A stretch of 64,000 bases of DNA. Origin: Haloarcula sp. H-GB4 (GTDB lineage Archaea > Halobacteriota > Halobacteria > Halobacteriales > Haloarculaceae). A model generated the notes under the pieces. That model was given only the letters and a program-made list of their open reading frames with translations. It searched no databases and was not told where the DNA came from. Position numbers and translations under genes: made by a program. Below, one piece after another: positions 62,882-64,000 of this stretch (position 1 is the stretch's first letter; each line of letters begins with the position of its first letter). The stretch is from assembly GCF_030848575.1 (NCBI RefSeq), contig NZ_JAVDDX010000002.1:744001-808000 (forward strand). The letters run 5' to 3'.

Positions 62882-63571
62882 CTACGTCGGTCGCTCCGCG
62901 TACTCGATGGGGTCCCGTTCGCCGATGCGCTGGAAGGCTTCGAGCCGGAACGCACAGGCGTCACACGTTCCACAGGCCGGTTCGTCGTCCCGGTAGCAAC
63001 TCCAAGTGTCCGCGTAGGGGACGCCAAGTTCGACGCCGCGCTCAGCGATATCGGTCTTGGACCACTCGACGAAGGGCGCGACGAGGTCGATGTCGGTGTC
63101 GGGTTTCGTTCCGGCGTCGATGACGCCCTGAAACGCGTCAAAGAAGGTGGGGCGGCAGTCAGGGTAGCCCGAGAAATCCTCGCTGTGGGCGCCGATGAAG
63201 ACGGCTCCGCAGTCGTTGGCTTCAGCGTAGGAGACCGCCATCGACAGCAGGTTCGCGTTCCGGAACGGGACGTAGGAGGTCGGAATCTCATCGCTGTCGG
63301 TGTCGGCGTCCGCCACGTCCATCGAGTCGTCGGTTAGCGACGACGCGCCGATCTGGGTGAGGTGGCCGGTTTCGACGTGGAGGAAGTCAGCTGCGTCGAC
63401 GTGGTCGGCCAGCGCGCTGGCACAGTCGTACTCCCGGTCCTCAGTGTTTTGCCCGTAGCTGGTGTGCAGCAAATACAGGTGGTCGTAGCCGCGAGTCTGT
63501 GCTTCGTAGGCTGCCGTGGCGCTGTCCATGCCGCCGGAGGCGAGCACGACAGCGCGGGTATCGTCAGTCAT
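62882..63571 (-). CDS. queC: 7-cyano-7-deazaguanine synthase QueC
   Basis: A 229-residue ATP-dependent enzyme converting 7-carboxy-7-deazaguanine to preQ0, the precursor inserted in tRNA as archaeosine. The PP-loop is SGGMDS (12-17). The C-terminal zinc site is Cys192, Cys200, Cys203 and Cys206 (SCYRDDEPACGTCDACAFR), and the GAHSEDFSGYPDCRP block is family-specific. It follows queE on the same strand with a 19-nt gap, so both deazaguanine steps are in one operon. Length is standard. Confidence 0.96.
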   Translation of the reverse strand: MTDDTRAVVLASGGMDSATAAYEAQTRGYDHLYLLHTSYGQNTEDREYDCASALADHVDAADFLHVETGHLTQIGASSLTDDSMDVADADTDSDEIPTSYVPFRNANLLSMAVSYAEANDCGAVFIGAHSEDFSGYPDCRPTFFDAFQGVIDAGTKPDTDIDLVAPFVEWSKTDIAERGVELGVPYADTWSCYRDDEPACGTCDACAFRLEAFQRIGERDPIEYAERPT

Positions 63572-63590
63572 CTGTAGTCAGTCAGGTCAG

Positions 63591-64000
63591 TCAGGTGCCC
63601 GGTGCGTCGTTCCAGAGGTCGACGTGGAGTCGCGGTGTGTATCGGTAGCCGTGCTCCAGCGCAAGGTCCGCGACCGTCTCCCGGGTCGCTTCGAGCTGGT
63701 CGCGCGTCTGTCCTTCCGGCATCAGCAACACGTCGTCGTCACGTACGCGGGTGGACGCAGCGTCGCGGAGTCGCTCGACGAGGCGCTCGATTTCGGCCAT
63801 GTCTTCGCGGCCCGTAACGACGAACTTCAGTTGCGTATCGTAGGTTTCGACGAGGTTGGCCAGCGTCGGCACGTCGAGCCGACGCTCCTCGTGGCGGTCC
63901 GCCCACTCGCCATCACCGTCAGGGTCACGTTCGGGCGTCGGTGTGCTGGAGGCCAGTTTCGGGCTGACGCTGGCGAGGTCGATAGGGGCATCGGGGACGA
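63591..64000 (-). CDS. queE: 7-carboxy-7-deazaguanine synthase QueE, 3' part
   Basis: The last 136 codons of a radical-SAM enzyme are present; the gene starts beyond the window edge. The reading frame contains DLASVSPKLASSTPTP, the conserved block after the barrel core in QueE, and then RLVERLRDAAS and LMPEGQTRDQLEATRETVADLALEHGYRYTPRLHVDLWND, the usual C-terminus. The CxxxCxxC cluster lies outside the window. It makes 7-carboxy-7-deazaguanine, the substrate of the downstream QueC. Gap to queC is 19 nt. Confidence 0.92.
   Translation of the reverse strand, partial: VPDAPIDLASVSPKLASSTPTPERDPDGDGEWADRHEERRLDVPTLANLVETYDTQLKFVVTGREDMAEIERLVERLRDAASTRVRDDDVLLMPEGQTRDQLEATRETVADLALEHGYRYTPRLHVDLWNDAPGT

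Noticed and set aside
1..64000. Mobile elements or CRISPR arrays
   Set aside because: No transposase, integrase, spaced direct repeats or Cas genes seen in any frame.

Overview
The window reads as core chromosome of an extremely halophilic archaeon (class Halobacteria). The proteins are rich in Asp and Glu, the DNA is GC-rich, many genes have a TATA-like box 25-31 nt before the start codon and no leader, twin-arginine signals are frequent, and several families are archaeal or haloarchaeal (ABCE1/RLI, UbaA-type E1, FAU-1, archaemetzincin, HalOD1, Bat-type HTH, Sec61 beta, PGF-CTERM). Gene order and families suggest a Haloarcula-like genome, but the genus is an inference. I see no transposase, integrase, CRISPR array, rRNA or tRNA gene.

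Layout. 0-7 kb: UbaA-type E1, a soluble chemotaxis transducer, M32 carboxypeptidase, a Tat-exported acetamidase/formamidase, an M20 peptidase and UV-damage endonuclease. 7-20 kb: mostly information processing and housekeeping: a PIN-ATPase-KH protein, a YqcI protein plus cysteine hydrolase pair, an EMC6-like protein next to the ribosome-recycling ATPase RLI, archaemetzincin divergent from UPF0146 and a HAD hydrolase, F420:NADP oxidoreductase, a REC-PAS regulator, thioredoxin, Sec61 beta and FAU-1. 20-26 kb: a surface LVIVD protein, a LURP-one protein and UvrA.

26-32 kb: a truncated Cys/His protein, a BNR-type propeller, and a compact MoxR - DUF4129 - DUF58 - membrane protein operon. 32-44 kb: mixed genes, including a geranylgeranyl reductase, two divergent sulfurtransferases, a beta-CASP nuclease, and three small proteins (Sec61 beta at 18 kb, a 39-residue zinc finger, a 59-residue ribbon-helix-helix-like protein) that standard ORF cut-offs miss.

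44-54 kb is the most system-like region: a complete phosphate transport operon pstS-pstC-pstA-pstB-phoU, ending in an AbrB-PhoU fusion regulator and thiE, and facing a second AbrB-PhoU regulator across an AT-rich shared promoter region. PstA carries about 590 extra residues of membrane helices. 54-58 kb: a run of conserved haloarchaeal genes (DUF5810/DUF5809-like, Nudix, rhodanese) and RimI. 58-64 kb: aconitase with a hairpin-rich 3' region and terminator, a dUTPase-like gene, a small regulatory pocket (Bat-type HTH, HalOD1), methylglyoxal synthase, and queC with the 3' part of queE for 7-deazaguanine (archaeosine) synthesis.
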